This document shows positions 22,981 to 35,939 of a DNA stretch of 64,000 nt, in pieces (position 1 is the stretch's first letter; every line of letters begins with the position of its first letter). Source of the DNA: Amoebophrya sp. A120. Its lineage: Eukaryota; Sar; Dinophyceae; Syndiniales; Amoebophryaceae. The notes under the pieces are model-generated. The model saw nothing but the letters and a program-made list of their open reading frames with translations, was not told where the DNA came from and did not search any database. Position numbers and translations under genes: made by a program. The stretch covers positions 2,125,572 through 2,189,571 of the forward strand of contig CAJINV010000001.1 in the NCBI GenBank assembly GCA_905178155.1, given 5' to 3'.

Positions 22981-24168
22981 GTTAATGTTGGTCGGTAAGT
23001 GGAAACTGGAACTGCGTGTGAATAGAGACTGATTTCGATTTTCCTCGTTGTAGGTTCAGTATGCAGCAGCTAAGTCGTGCTAAGTTCGTCCGTTGCACAC
23101 GAAAGTCACGGAGCACCAGGGGCTACGAACTTCAAACGATATGCGACGGTCCGCGGCGATATCATGCCCTTTATGTCTGTTATTGCGAAATTGGTTGCAG
23201 CGACCGGAGGTCGAAAACGAATACGAGTGGGCGGGTTCGAGGACACAACGATGCTGCTTCATCACGACTTCATTGGAAGCTACGAGGACTTTGCGAGCAG
23301 ACAAGCCTGCTCCACCTCCTTGCGCAAACGACACATTTGCTTGCAGAGTCCTTGTGACTTTAGACGAGGATGTTGGAGAGACAACATCAATCATATCACC
23401 AAGAGCCATGCAGTTGTGCATTGGCCTCCTCCAGTGCTCGACGACGCCAGTTTTACTTTCTTTCTCTTGTACGACAAGGTGTCGCACTCGTCGGTTTGCG
23501 CTCTCCATGATCTTCCTCGTCAGTGTTGTTGCCAGTACCCTGCAGAGGGCAGATCTCTCTTCCTAAAAGCTCCGCAACAGCGAAATCCTTGCTCCAGCTA
23601 GTGTTAAAAGTCAGTTAGTAGCTACAACAGCAGCTAGAAGTCTTGAGTGTGATAATTGTGAAATTGAAATTCTAGAAGGTGTTAGTTCGTGATGCACGAA
23701 GTAACGTTCTTGCAGTCTGTCACTACAAGAGGTTGTTTACGATTGAAATTGAAATTCTAGTCCTAGTATTCTCATAGGTGATTTTGTTCTGTTGAAATTA
23801 CTAGTAATTTTGCATTGTCATTTTCGGAGGTTTTGATCTTGATGTCGGAGCTTCTACTACTCCAACAAATACCGCAGGTGGCTCACTCTCGCCGTGGTTG
23901 TAAAGAAACAAGAAGCTGCTTCGTCAAGTCTTAGTCTTAGAGCGAAACAACTTCTCATCGAGGTAGCCTTTGACGCGCGCGCGCCACAACTAGAACTAAT
24001 TCTATGCCATGGAAAGAATAATCAAATAAAAAGCTCACAGAAGCGCTAGTAGGCTTCGAGGAAAGGCGCTTACTTCCAGTACGAGAAATACCGGCTCTGA
24101 GCCTTACCGCACCTTCTATCAGGATTTTTAGCAGCTCTACACAGCACTAGAAACGGATCCTGTCCTGA
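22981..24168. other. Intergenic, about 1.2 kb, with dispersed short repeat
   Basis: The words ATTGAAATTCTAG and GAAATTGAAATTCTAG recur around 23659, 23743 and (partly) 23797. No coding frame or introner. Possible 5' region of the acidic-protein gene. Confidence 0.4.
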
Positions 24169-27100
24169 TCAGCGCGGCCGTGCCGGCTTTTTCCCATTCG
24201 GCGTCTTAAACGTCGGCGGGTACAGGTCCGGATTGGCAACCACCCGCTTCGCTAATTCGTCCTTTCTTCCCGTGGTCTTCAGGTTACAAGCTTCCAAAAT
24301 CGCTTTTATCTCCGGCACGGTGCGCTTTTTCAAGTCTTCCAGCGTGTACTTACACTTCTTCTTGTTCAGTGCCTCCTTTTTCGCCAGTTTGCTCGCTGCG
24401 GAGGGCGATTTCTCGTCCGGCTTTTTCGGCTCCAGGTTCTCCTCGTCGGACAGAATTTGCAAATCCTTGACATTGTTCCGATTCCGTTTATTGTTCCGCA
24501 TTTTGTGCTGTTGCTGGTGCTGCGCTCTGGAATTTGAGTCGTCATTCGCTCCTCCTGGAATTTCTCCTTGTTTCTGCAGTGACTGCCCGAAGGACATGTT
24601 GGAAGATTCGTCCTCCAAAATCGGGGTGGGCGGTTGGTCGTCGTTGTTCCTGCTTCCATTCCTCGCACCAGCTGCCGCCCCCGGCGCTATGGTGTCCCGA
24701 TTCAAAACGGCCGCGGCTGTATTGCCCCCGGCAGAAGACGATGAGGCAGCTCCACCTCCACCTCCAACCTGGTGTCTGGCCATCGGCGGTGGGCGGATGA
24801 CGGAATTTTGCGAACCGTGCCAGTTGTCTTCCAACACGAAAGGGGGAGAATCGTCGTCCAGCATAGCTTGCCGTTTTTTCTTCGTCTGCGCCGCACCGGC
24901 GCCGCGTTTGCCGGAGGGGAGGGGAACTCCACCGCCGCCGCGACTCGCTTCCGCAGGCTTCACTTCGATATCTTCCAGGAGAAAATTATTGCTTGTCGTA
25001 GAAGCGCCGGGAGGTGGATGATTTTTGTTTTTTGTTTTCAAATCATCCTTGCTATCCTTGCGCTTATCGCTGGGGTTTATTATCGGTGGATCAGCATCGG
25101 CTGCGGAGGACGATGCAGGTGGTGCCGGATCATCGGCGCTTTTTCCTGGATCTCGATCTTTATTCAGAGGAGGATCCACCTGCTCCGAATTCACCTGCTG
25201 CTTGGCTTTGTTTACCATTACCTCGGGCGGTGCAACAATTGCTACGCCGGGCTGAAAGCTTTCATCTTCTCGCTTGCTTTTTTTCGAGCCCCCTGCTGCG
25301 TTAGCATCTGCATCTTCTGGCCTTTTCTCGTCTGGGAGACCTGCAGGTGGACCACGACCTCCCTGCTGCTCTACTTCGAGCTTTGTCTTCTTCGCTTCCT
25401 CCACTTTCGCAGCAGCAGTGCCAGAGACAAGAGCACCAGCGTCCTGACTCGAAGATGATCCCCCAGCACCTCCTGCAGTTGTCTCCACCGCCGGCTCCCC
25501 CGCGTCGAACACGATCTTCCGCCTTTTCGGACAGTAGTGCGGCCCGCGCCTCGTCCCCGGGGGTTCCATTTCGAAGTCCGCCTTCCCCCCGCCCTGTCGG
25601 CTCGCAAGAATGGGACTGCGGGCGCGACTCGCTTTCGAGAGGAAGGAGCTCGTGGCCGCGGTTGCAGATGCTGATGATGAAAACCCATTTCCGGCTACAC
25701 TGGGGTTTGGGAGTTGCGTTGGGTTGTTCTTTCTCCCTTTCAGAAGACTGGCGGCACCACCGAATTTCGCACCGCCTGCACCACCGCCAAACATCATTGC
25801 AGCCGTGTTAAACACCGCACTGCGGTTCATGGCCGCAGTGGAAGACTTTTGCTGACTCGAAGTACTAGTTCCACCGCCGACTAACGGCTGGGACGAAGAT
25901 GACTTATTTTGCTGCTGGCCCGTGGCACCCCCGACGGTCTTCAGCCAGTTCTCCTTGTGATTCCCATAGCGGATCTGGTTGGTGTTTTCCGTGCCACGGA
26001 GCAGTTGGTGCTTGCTCGAAGAGGACTTATCGCGCTGTTCTGTACCAAAACCGAAACTGCCGTTTGGAGGCGGGTCTTGCTTGTTTTTCGACGCCGCTGC
26101 AGTTCCAGTTGGAGATCCTGGCCTTATCTTTTCGCCAAATTCTTTCTTTGGAACCGGGGGCTCCGGAGGGTCCGGTGCGGCATCCGTCTCTTTCTCTTTC
26201 TCCAAACCGGTTACCGTCTGGCCGCGAAGTTTTGCGAGCAGGTTTTGTTGCCCCCCTGAAGTAGAGCCTGATGCGCTTGCTGCTGCTGCTGCTGGCGGAT
26301 TTTTTGTACTGACGAGAACATCAACTCCTGGCACTGGCACTTGTGCCTTCTTGTTTGCCCCCTCTTCTTGTTGCAAAAGTAGCCCGCCTGCCGCTGCCGC
26401 TCCGTCAGCGTTGTGCTTTTTCTCTTTGATGTGCTGCTTGCTCGAAGATTTTTCCTGATCCACATCGCTGTTCTTGTCGTGTTTCTTTTTCTCCCACATT
26501 TTTGCCATCTCGGACACTTTCGTTGAAAGTGGCTGTAAAGGAGAGCCTGCGTCGATTATGGGGGTCGGCGGATAATCCTCTGGTGGAACACCAGCGGCGT
26601 TATCATCTTCGTTGTTCGCAACCACCGGGGAGAACGCTGGCGAGCCGCCAACCTGCTCCGCCGAAAGCTTGTCTTTGTTCCTGCTACTTTTCGCTACATC
26701 AACTGCTCCTTCCGACACTGCAGATCTGCTAATATTTTTCGTCTCTGCAACGTTCAAGGACGGCGGCGGGGCGATGGGAAGTTTGTTCTGACTTGTTTTC
26801 TCAGGAAGGACTAATCCAGCAGCAGGTGGTCCACTTGAAGACGAAGAAGAAGAACCTACTGCTGGTGGTGCTGCAGAAGCAGCAGGGAGCGCGCTGCTCC
26901 GCATGGAGGCTTTATTATTCGGATGGTCTTTCACAACAGCAGGCACGTAAGTCGCCGTCCCGGTGGAGCTGGATGCTTTCTCTACCATCAAGACGTCCTG
27001 CTTCAGCTGCTCTTTCGTCTCCCGATTCTGCCGGTTGAACTGCTCCAATTTGCTACCCACGGCATCTACCAGCTTGTTGCTGTTCTTGTTTCCAACAACG

Positions 27101-30100
27101 CTGGGCCGATCAGAAGTACCACCTGGCGCATGTGGTGGTCGCTCTCGCTGTACGCCACCAGCGCCGATTGACAAAGGAAGATTCTTTCGACTCTCTATCC
27201 GCGCAGGAGGACCACGACCAGCATCGCCGGCGGAAGATGAGGGCTGATGTGCAGCGTGAAGGAGCTGCTCTGGACTGCTCGATGACCCACCAACTCCTCC
27301 ACCGACCGCCAGCTCCTTTCGCTGTTGTTCCTTTTGCAGCTCCAGTTCTCGACTTTCGGACCGCAGTCGCGATACGTATTGCTGCAGCCGGCTCTGCTCG
27401 TCCATCAGTGCTGTTAACGCCGTGTTGTCACTCGCGATCTTCTGCAATTTCTCCTTGTACTCTTCCCCGGCCTTCTATCCAGGAAGAAAAACCCACCCCC
27501 ATTCATTTTTTGCATGGCAAACATTATGGAAATTATGCATTTTTTGCATGACAAATTGGATGGGGGTGGGTGTTTTTCCCTGGATACCTTCTTCGCTGTC
27601 TCCACGTCCTGCGCCAGTTGCTGGTCCCGGAGCGCGACCAGCTGCGCGGTCTGCAGTTTCAAATTCTGCACCTCCTGGGACAGTCGTTCCTTCTCGTGCC
27701 GTTTCTCGTTCATAGTCTCCTCCATCTGCTTCTTACTCTCACAAATCTCCTGCTTCGCCTCCTCGAGCTCCTTCTGCGTTTTCAGTTGCTCCTCCTTCAG
27801 CTTTTCTAACAGCGCCAGTTGGTGTTTCTTGTCCTCCTTGTACGTTTTCTCCAGCTCTTCCAATTCCTTTTCCCGCTGCTCCACGCGGTTTAGCGTCGCT
27901 TCCTCCCGCTGCTTCCACTGCTTCACGAGTTGCCGCCGCTTCTCCTCCTCGGTCGTGTCCTCGTCGAGTAACAGGCGCAGTGCTTCCTGCTTCCGCTGCA
28001 CCTTCGCGTCTAACTCTTCAAGCGTTTTCTTCCGCTCTTTCTTCTCATCCTCAAACTGCTCCCGGAAGGATTTCCTTTCGTCTTCCAGATTTTCCCGGTG
28101 CTTTTCCAAATCTCTCTCCCGGTCCTGCAACTTCTTGTTCAGCGCCTGCAAATCCTCTTTCGCCCGATTCAGATCCTTCTCGACCGATAATTTGCTATTC
28201 CTTATTTTCCCCTCGAGTTCCTCTTTTTCGTTCCGCATAGTTTGAATTTCGGATTTCACCGTGGAAATTTCCGCACTTATTTTGCCCTTTTGCGCCTCCA
28301 AATTGTGGATCTCGTTGCTCTTCTTCAACCGCACCTCTTCCAGCGCGGCGACGTTCGACTGCGTGTCCATCGCTGCTTGTTTGGCCTCCTCCGCGGCCTG
28401 CTGCTTCTTCGTCAAATCTTCCTTCAGCTGCGTGCGTTTCCGGGAAAGATCCTCGAAATCCCCCTTCGCGGCGGCGAGCTCGACTTTCTTCGAGGACAAA
28501 TCTCTGTCTAGGTCGTCCACTTGTGTCCAGATAGTTGTCCTCTTCCGTTCCAATTCCAAAATCTCCGCACTCAACACTTTCGCTTGGTCCTGCTCGATCT
28601 GGTTCCGCAAATCTTCGTGCCGTTTCCGCAAATCCGTCATCTCCGCCGTTCTCTTGCTCGCTTCGGTCTCCATCTGGATCTTCTTCGCTTGCAGGTCCTG
28701 CAAAGCTGTGGTGTGGCTGAGCTTCTCGATTTCCAGTTCGCCTAGGGAATTGGACAACTCGATCTTCGAACTTTCCAACCGGTGCAGCTCCTGTTTCAGC
28801 TCCACGCCGCGCGCGTGCTTGCGCTCGTTCTCCGCCACCTGCTGCTCGTACTGACCGGTCAGGGACTCGATGCGCTGCATCAGCACACTCGCCTCGTTTG
28901 TCATGGTGGTCACGTCGGCCCGGGCGTTGTCGCTCTTCTTAGTGTAGGCTTCAATTTCCGCTTCCTGCTCCTCGACGCGAGATTCTTGCTCTTTGACCTG
29001 ATAGAAAAGAAACGAATGCAACAGTTGTAAGTAAGTACTTCCGTGTGCTTCTCCTTTTCTGCACCTGCTGTAACCGTAGATGTGCTGGAGAACACAATCT
29101 CATTCCCTGTGTCTATTTCATGCAAAAGAAAAAAAAAGTCATGTAATTGATGCAACACAAAAGAGCGAAACTATACCTTCTCCTTCAGCTCCTCGAAATG
29201 CTTCTCCAGCTCTTCGTATTCTTGTTCTAATTGCTTATTTCCTAATCCGAGTTTGTTTATCCTCTCCTTGGTTTCCTGCTTTTCCGTCTCCAAGTGCTCT
29301 AAACTGTATCAAAGGAAAAAAGTGTTACAGTTACACATTTGTTGGAATTCTAGCATCACAAGTTGCTCTGCATGGCAAAAGTAATGCGCAGACTATAAGG
29401 GAAAACACACGCGAAATGACGCTAGCAAGCTCAAGCATTTCCTGCATGACAGAGGTTGTCTGTCTTGCTTGTCTTGCGTCAGGGTGTGTAACTGTAACAC
29501 TTTTTTCTCACGATAAACTGCTCTGCAGCTCCACTGCTTCCTTCCGCATTTCCTCCAGCTGATTCTGCTTCTTGTCCAAATTTGCATCAACAGCCGCCAT
29601 CCGCTCCTTCCGCTGCTCAAACTGCAGCTCAAATTCCTCGAATTTGTTTGCTTGCTCCGCTTCAATTTTCTGCTTCTCGAAGGAAATTTCCTGCAGTTTT
29701 TCCTGCATTTTTCCCAACTCCTCCTCCGCTTCCGTTCTTTTCCCATTGATCGCTTCCGTTTCTTCCTTGAATATGCATTGCAAATGTATCTGGGTCTGGA
29801 AGAGTGCAAGCTTGTAATGCGCACTTCATAACACAAAAAAGTCTCTCATGCATAGGCAGCAAAAGTTGCCCTCTTTCTGTCACCAAAATGGGGCATTTGT
29901 CATGCGGATTCGGCATTGCGCAAGCTTTTCGAAATCTGTAATGCTAGAGCTTCCATGCTATACCTTCTGTGTCATGCTAAAGCAGCATGACTCTTCCAGA
30001 CCCAGACATATTTGCATTTGATATTCAATTGGTGGATTTTATTTTCCTCCTCCGCGTATGCCTCGACCGCCTTCGACAGCATGGCCCGCTGCATCTCCAG

Positions 30101-32322
30101 CCGTTCTTTCGATTCCGCCGCGGCTTTCTCCCGCTTCTCGATATCATGGACGACGGACCGCACCGCTTCCTGCGCGGCGCTCATTTCACTGGCCCAGCGT
30201 TGTCGTTCCGTCTCCTGCCGCCCGAGCTCGTCGTTTTCTTCCTGCTCGAGCTCTTGTAGCTTTTTGTTCGCGGATTCTAATTCCTGCATCTTTTTTTCGT
30301 ATTGAAACATCAGCTCCTTAGATTTCTCTTCGATTTCCTCCAACTTTTCCCGGCTGTACTTCTGGTCTTGTTTCACTGCCGCGAGTTTGTTCGCCTCCTC
30401 CTGCAGTTTCTCGTCATGTAACGCGGCGATTTCGGCGTTCAGAGTCTCCTCCTTCTCCAATCGGAGAAGTTGAATTTGTTGCTCCACTTCCGTTTCCACC
30501 TCCTGCGTGCGCTGCGAAATTAGCTCCTCACGAATCTTCGTTTCTTCGGTAAGCAACTCCTTCTGAAGTTCGGTTTGCAAACGCAAAACGGCCTGTTTGA
30601 TGATGTGATTTATTTCACGTGAATAAGGCTTATTCAATAAGCTCGAAGGAAGAAGTTGTCCGGCAATTATTGGAAGTAGTAGAAGACAAAGCAGACAATT
30701 TTTTTTACGTTCAGGAAGCATAAACATGTAAATCAAACATACAGAACTCGATCTAAAATACCGTAGAATGTTCCTCCTCCAGCTGCCTCTCCATTTTCGC
30801 TCTTTCTTCACCCGCCCAGCGACTCAGCTCCTTCTTCTGCTCTACTACCTGTTCTTCGTGTTTTGCCTGTTTCTGCTCAATCGACGCGAGTAACCGATTG
30901 TACGCTTCCATCGCTTTTTCGTGTTCGGCCTCCATGGTGGTGCGCGCCTTTTCGAATTCCTCTTCCCTTTCCTGCAAATCTTTCGCCAGCTCGTCCTTTT
31001 TCAACTTTATCTCCGTTTCCAACTCCGCCAAAGCGGTTTTCTTCTGAATGTCCAGCTCCTCCTGCAATTCCGTGATTTGCTGCAGCACTTGTTGCCGCTG
31101 CTGGTTGTCCGCTTGGGACTGCTGTTCCAACCTTTTCTGGTTGTCGGCTTCCGCAGTTTCGGCCTGTTGTTGTTTTTCCCGTAACTCGTCCTCCACTTGC
31201 GTCAACTTTTGACGAATCGAAGACACGGAAGCTTCGAGCTTTTGCAGCTCCTGCTTCTTGTCTGCTTCCTCCTCGGCCATGTTCGTAGCCGTGTTCGACA
31301 GTGCAGCGATCCGCTCCTCGTAGTATTTCACGCTCTGCTGCTTTTCCGCCAGCGCCTTTGTCATCTGCTCGAGATTTTCTTGGAGGACCTAGTTTTATTA
31401 GCAGACTCAATGACAAGGATCACGCCACTTCAAAGCCAAGATTGTTCAACCACATCATGGAGAAGAACGAAGCTCTCAGCGGCCTTGCATCTTTCTCTCT
31501 CGTTCTTTTCTTTTGTAGATGCAACACGTTGTAAAAACAAAAGTACCAGTCTAATAAGCATAAAATTGGTGTTTGATTATAATCTTAATGTCAGAGACAG
31601 AAGAACATGAAGAGACAACGCAACAGGGTGGAGAGGGGGACAACACTTCAGCCCGTAACGTCCACATGAGACAGACCACGCTGCTTGGGAAAGTAGCTCG
31701 AAGTGGAATGTACAAAATGTGGTGCTCGCATAAAACTGTGATCCCAATGTGCAAGGTGGTTACGGGCGCCGGCTCCACCATCCAAGCACTCACAGTTTTA
31801 TCGTGTTGATGGTGGCATAAAAAGTGAAAAAAATACCTTCTCCTTCCCTTCCGTTTCCTGCCACACGCCCTTCAATTCTGCCAGCTTCGTTTCAAAGGAA
31901 ATTTCCTTCGCCCGCATTTCTTCCTCCTGCTTCGCGAGAGACAACTGCGATTGGAGAAATGACTGCTTCCACGAGCAACGATCGTCAATGAGTTTCAGGG
32001 AAGACGTGCTGATTTGCTCATGCTGCTTTCGAAACTCTTTGTTCATTTCCAGTACCAAATCGCACCTGGCGATATCTTCCTTCTTGAACCTTTTCGCCGG
32101 GTTCTTGTTGTCTCCTGTGGTTGGCGGCGAGGAGGAACTACTGCAACTTTCCTCGTCGCTACTCGCGATGTCCTCGCGGGGGCGCTTGTCGTGAAGAACA
32201 TCTTCGTCCTCATCGACAATGCCGGTTGCAGCTCCCGCTGCAGTAGTAAAAATTGTAGAAGGACCTGCGACGGCGCTGCCGGCGGCCGTGCTGAGGTTGT
32301 TCTTGTCCAGGCCGTCAACCAT
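24169..32322 (-). CDS. Giant coiled-coil protein with C-terminal SAP domain (2256 aa)
   Basis: ATG at 32322, stop at 24169. Seven exons: 32322-31837, 31388-30762, 30592-30024, about 29766-29516, 29301-29177, 28997-27587 and 27470-24169. They are separated by three GT-AG introns (448, 169 and 179 bp) and three introners. The predicted product is 2256 residues. Residues about 95-1190 are an almost unbroken coiled coil rich in Glu, Lys, Gln and Leu. It is followed by about 1000 residues of low-complexity Ser/Pro/Gly/Ala sequence. The C-terminus carries a SAP motif (around YTLEDLKKRTVPEIKAILEA, ending in GRKDELAKRVV), a helix-turn-helix fold that binds DNA or RNA in chromatin and RNA-processing proteins. 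A basic stretch (KRPREDI and KNPAKRFKKED, residues about 45-80) resembles a nuclear signal. Inference: a nuclear structural or chromatin-associated filament protein. Confidence 0.85.
27476..27586. mobile_element. Introner, single type, shortest copy (111 bp), in the SAP/coiled-coil gene
   Basis: Ends TATCCAGG-AAAAACACCCACCCC and inverse; perfect flanks CCTTC. One of three copies whose precise excision can also be GT-AG. Joins VETAKK to AGEEYKEKL. Confidence 0.92.
29307..29515. mobile_element. Introner, family D (209 bp), in the SAP/coiled-coil gene
   Basis: AAAAAAGTGTTACAGTTACA and inverse; perfect flanks AACTG. Excision joins ELQSS to LEHLETEK. Confidence 0.93.
29772..30023. mobile_element. 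Introner, family A (252 bp), in the SAP/coiled-coil gene
   Basis: GTATCTGGGTCTGGAAGAGT and inverse; flanks TTGAA/TTCAA (one mismatch). Excision keeps the heptad-like frame KIHQ(L/F)KEETE. Confidence 0.9.
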
Positions 32323-33534
32323 GTCTTGTTCCCAGCCACTGCTTCAGCTTTACTTTTCGTGCCAGGGTAGAAAGGGTTCTCCTGTCACATCTGTAGAACC
32401 AGTGTGCAGTCGTGGACGGCACTAGTTCTAGCGGTAGCGCAGTCCGCACTATATAATGAGTTGCGCGCCATCATATTTGCTAGGTAGACTTCTAGGAGCG
32501 AGTGACAATGGCAGCACGAAAAATGGCTCCGGCGAAAATCTTTAGGATGACAATGACTGTAAGTTGCACGACTTACTACAAGAACGTAGCTTCATGTAGT
32601 TCTCATCATCGCGCGGCTCGACCGCGGCACTTTTGTCTAAGTGAAAATTCATGAAGAGTCGGGTTGTTTGATTTTGCCAGTGCAAGTTGCTGGCGGTGCC
32701 CTCAGTATTTGCGGCAGCTCCTAGGGGAAGAACAATCGAGTGTATCAAAATACAGGCGCGATGAACAAGGCGGCCACAAATCTTCTTCAATCATGCTTTT
32801 CAGGACTGGTTGAAGATGAAGATCAACCGAAGTTCGCGGTTCCGAAGTACTAGGAGCAGAGATTTCTTGTATGTAAGGACGAACGCGACATCAAGCTCAA
32901 GCGAAAAAGACAACAAACCTCAGGGATTTCCAAATCCAATACTGCTCTCACCACACACCTGACTTCGCTTCCTCAACACGAAACAACTTCGGACACAACA
33001 AATCGAGATCACACACATTCGAAACACTGGAATGTTCTTTGACATAGGTACATCGAACTCGAAGTCGAACCACCACGACAAATAGAACTCAAACTCTCAA
33101 AAATCTAGCCCGATGTGAGGAAGCTCCTGCGTCAAATCTTTTTCATCAAACTTTGTACAGCTGGGGGCAGTTGTGAAACCATTTGTAGTTCGAAGGTTTC
33201 AACTCGTGATCATGGCCATGATCAAGGGGTTCTTTGGAGAAGCTCTATACAAGGGAAACGGTCGGGGGGCCCGCCTCCGTGTTGAGAAGTTGTGCATTAT
33301 CACTCGACATTGTTGTTCCATTTGCAGCTTCGGAAACCGAAACGACAAGATCATACAAGTTTTTCTTGGCTTCTATTAATCGTAAACGATGCAGCGAACC
33401 TGCAGCTTCGATGTGTTTTCTTTTTTTGGCTTGAATGTGTATAGATGTGATGAATCTGATAGAAGAAAAAGTCCTAAGTAACCGTATTAGCCTTCATGAC
33501 CGTGCCGGAGCTGTAGCTGCGAGTCATCTCAGCC
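32323..33534. other. Intergenic, about 1.2 kb
   Basis: Upstream of the SAP/coiled-coil gene. No feature seen on either strand. Confidence 0.5.
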
Positions 33535-35939
33535 TCATTCGATGTCGCTCCCGTCGGCGCGCTCGGTCATGGCGTGCACAGCTTGCTTGGCCCAATCCTT
33601 GGCGCTCCAGTCTTTCGGCACTGCACTCATGGCCAGCACGTGCTTTCGGAAATCGTCTTCCTGGTTCACTATTGGGGCGATCTCCGCTGCCTTCGACCTG
33701 GTACATAGTGAAGTTTCCAAAGAAAGCATTTCAGCAGTTGTTGTGCAGTGCTTCGATCGCGATTATTAGACCACTTAGAACTACTAGAAGCAGCTCCAGA
33801 GCAGAAATATCGGAAAATAAACGAAGCGGATTATTTTTATCTTTTTCTTCTTGCAAATCATTATCAAAAATGTGATCATCAAGCGGTAGTCACAACATCA
33901 AAAAGGTACCATGCCGTGAAGAACTGCGCGAACGCAGACTTCAGATTGATGATTTCGCGCTTTGCCGAGCTGCCGATTGCCTCGCTGCTGTAGTTTCCTA
34001 GCTCCTTCTATGCAATGTAAATTTCCTGTACATGTACAAAATGCATGACAAATTTCGCTACCTTGCAGAGCCCAGCTTGTCATGCTGCACTAGGATTGGA
34101 GGCAAGTTTTGTCATGCAGAAACCACATTTGTACGTGTACGGGAAATTTACTGTGGATACCTTCAGGGTGGCGTTGGCTTCGTCCACCGGTATTGGCTTG
34201 ACTAGGGTTTCGTTCGCGAGCTGTGGGTGTTGGGATTTATTGTACAAAGTGTTTTCTATCTCCTGCACCTCGTGCTTTACCCCCTCGAAATATCGCTCGG
34301 TCTCGTCTCTCGCGAGGCGCTCTCTCTGCATCTCCTGCTGGTACTCCACATAGCCGGATATGGCCAAAAGCTCCTGCCACGTCTGGTCCCGAGCCCGGTC
34401 TGTGTCCAGCCTGTCTTCCAGCGAATTTTCAAAGTCACTTGTTGTTGGAGGCGGGTTCTTTGCTTGATCATGCACTGTTGTGTTACCTGCTGCGGTCGTG
34501 TTACTACCATATTTACTTTCAAACACGATGCTCGTTTGTTCCCCATTGGCCCCCATGACTTCTATTCTCGGTGTCAGACCGACGGAGACCCGGCCTAAAT
34601 TCATCATCTGCGAGCTTTGCTTGGATGAGGGCCGGTTCCCAGCCTCGACCATACTGATGCCGGCGTAGAGATCAAAAAACGCGGCGTTGGTGCGCGGAGA
34701 CGTCGACAATGCATCCGCGTTTTCCGACAAAAGCTGCCGCTGCACAATCTCCTGCTGCCGGGCAAGTAATTCCGCGATCTGCTTTTGGTGAATCGCCAAA
34801 ACCTGCTCCAAATCCTCCGTGATTCCTTGCTCCTGTTGCTCCCCCGGCGCCGCAGTGGTTCGGCTCTGTGCCGTCGCTCGTGATAATTGCTCAGTCTCTC
34901 TTTCATCGCTCCGGAAGACCACGTCTTGGTTGGGTATTTCAGTCGGGGAGGGGAGAAAACTGCTGGGATCGAACGAACCTGGGGGCAGGCCGCCTCCAAA
35001 TTTATTGTTTTTTACCTCTGAAACCATGGTCGCCTGTGCCTGCGCGGCGGCCTCGGCCTGCGCAGCCTTCTCGGCTTCCATCGGCGCGAACCGGAGTTCT
35101 CGGTTTTTCTCCGCCACCTCCTGCATTCTTGACCACTGGTCCTTCCAAAAGCGTCCAACCTCCGTCCTCAAGTCCCGCTCGTTCTCCCGGTGTTTTATCA
35201 TCTGTGGATTGGATTTTTGTGTTTCTGCTTTCAACACTTTCAGTTTCAGCATACTGTTCAAATTTTCACGAGAAACCAAGGACGTCGTGGTCGTGTCGCA
35301 ACAATATGATTGTAGTTCACCAGCACAAAAGAAAAGTCCATGAAGAAAGAACAAAACATGCCTCATTTCCTACTGTACTACTACTAGAACTAGAAGTAGA
35401 AATTACTATACCAGCTCTGTCCTTTGCAGCAGCATGTGTTTTGATATCACGATGTGGAGGCTCTTGCTGACGACGGAGAGATTTTTCACGTTGTGCCAGT
35501 CTCGGTATAGGACGACCTTTTCCCTTCCTTTCTTTGGCGCGTACACCGGATCTATGAGGAAGGCGAGAAACTGTTCGTTTTTGGTGGAAAAGAAAAAGTG
35601 GAAAGGTGTATGTGAAGAAGAAATGAAAAATAACGACCGTGTTGAAGCTTAGAGCGACTAGAACTTCTACCAGAAGAACCAACTAGCTAGGCTACACGCA
35701 ATATTCTTACGTGAAAAACGTATACAGAAATTTTCAAAAAATATTTCTACACCACTTTGACTTTGCATTCTCATTCATCCAACTGTATATCATACCAGCT
35801 CCAGGTTTTTTGCCACGACCTTCCTTAATGAAGGTGGGTCCTCCGGGACCGCCTCTTCATCCGTCTGGGGCGCTGGCCCCAGACTCGGTGTCGGATCCGC
35901 CATGTAGTTGGGCTCAAATCTAATCTGCACCGTGGTCAT
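33535..35939 (-). CDS. Unrecognised helical protein (533 aa)
   Basis: ATG at 35939. My exon model is 35939-35796, 35570-35412, 35201-34160, about 34003-33910 and 33697-33535. It uses three GT-AG introns (225, 210 and 212 bp) and one introner, with all phases fitting to 533 codons plus TGA. The second exon encodes a compact segment (FLAFLIDPVYAPKKGREKV, then VLYRDWHNVKNL) that looks globular. The middle is charged and helical (KHRENERDLRTEVGRFWKDQ, Ala/Glu repeats). The C-terminal exon is short and ends in MTERADGSDIE. I recognise no catalytic motif, signal peptide or membrane helix. The boundary between exons 2 and 3 is the least certain join; an acceptor further upstream in the same open frame is possible. 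Confidence 0.6.
34009..34159. mobile_element. Introner, family E (151 bp), in the 533-aa protein gene
   Basis: TATGCAATGTAAATTTCCTG and inverse; perfect flanks CCTTC. Precise excision can be GT-AG. Joins EANATLK to ELGNYSSEA. Confidence 0.92.

Noticed and set aside
24233-25021. Plus-strand open frame of 262 codons
   Set aside because: It lies entirely opposite the low-complexity and SAP part of the giant coiled-coil gene.
27514-28245. Plus-strand Ser/Phe/Cys-rich frame of 243 codons
   Set aside because: Antisense of Glu/Lys-rich coiled-coil codons, which always give Ser/Phe/Leu-rich shadows.
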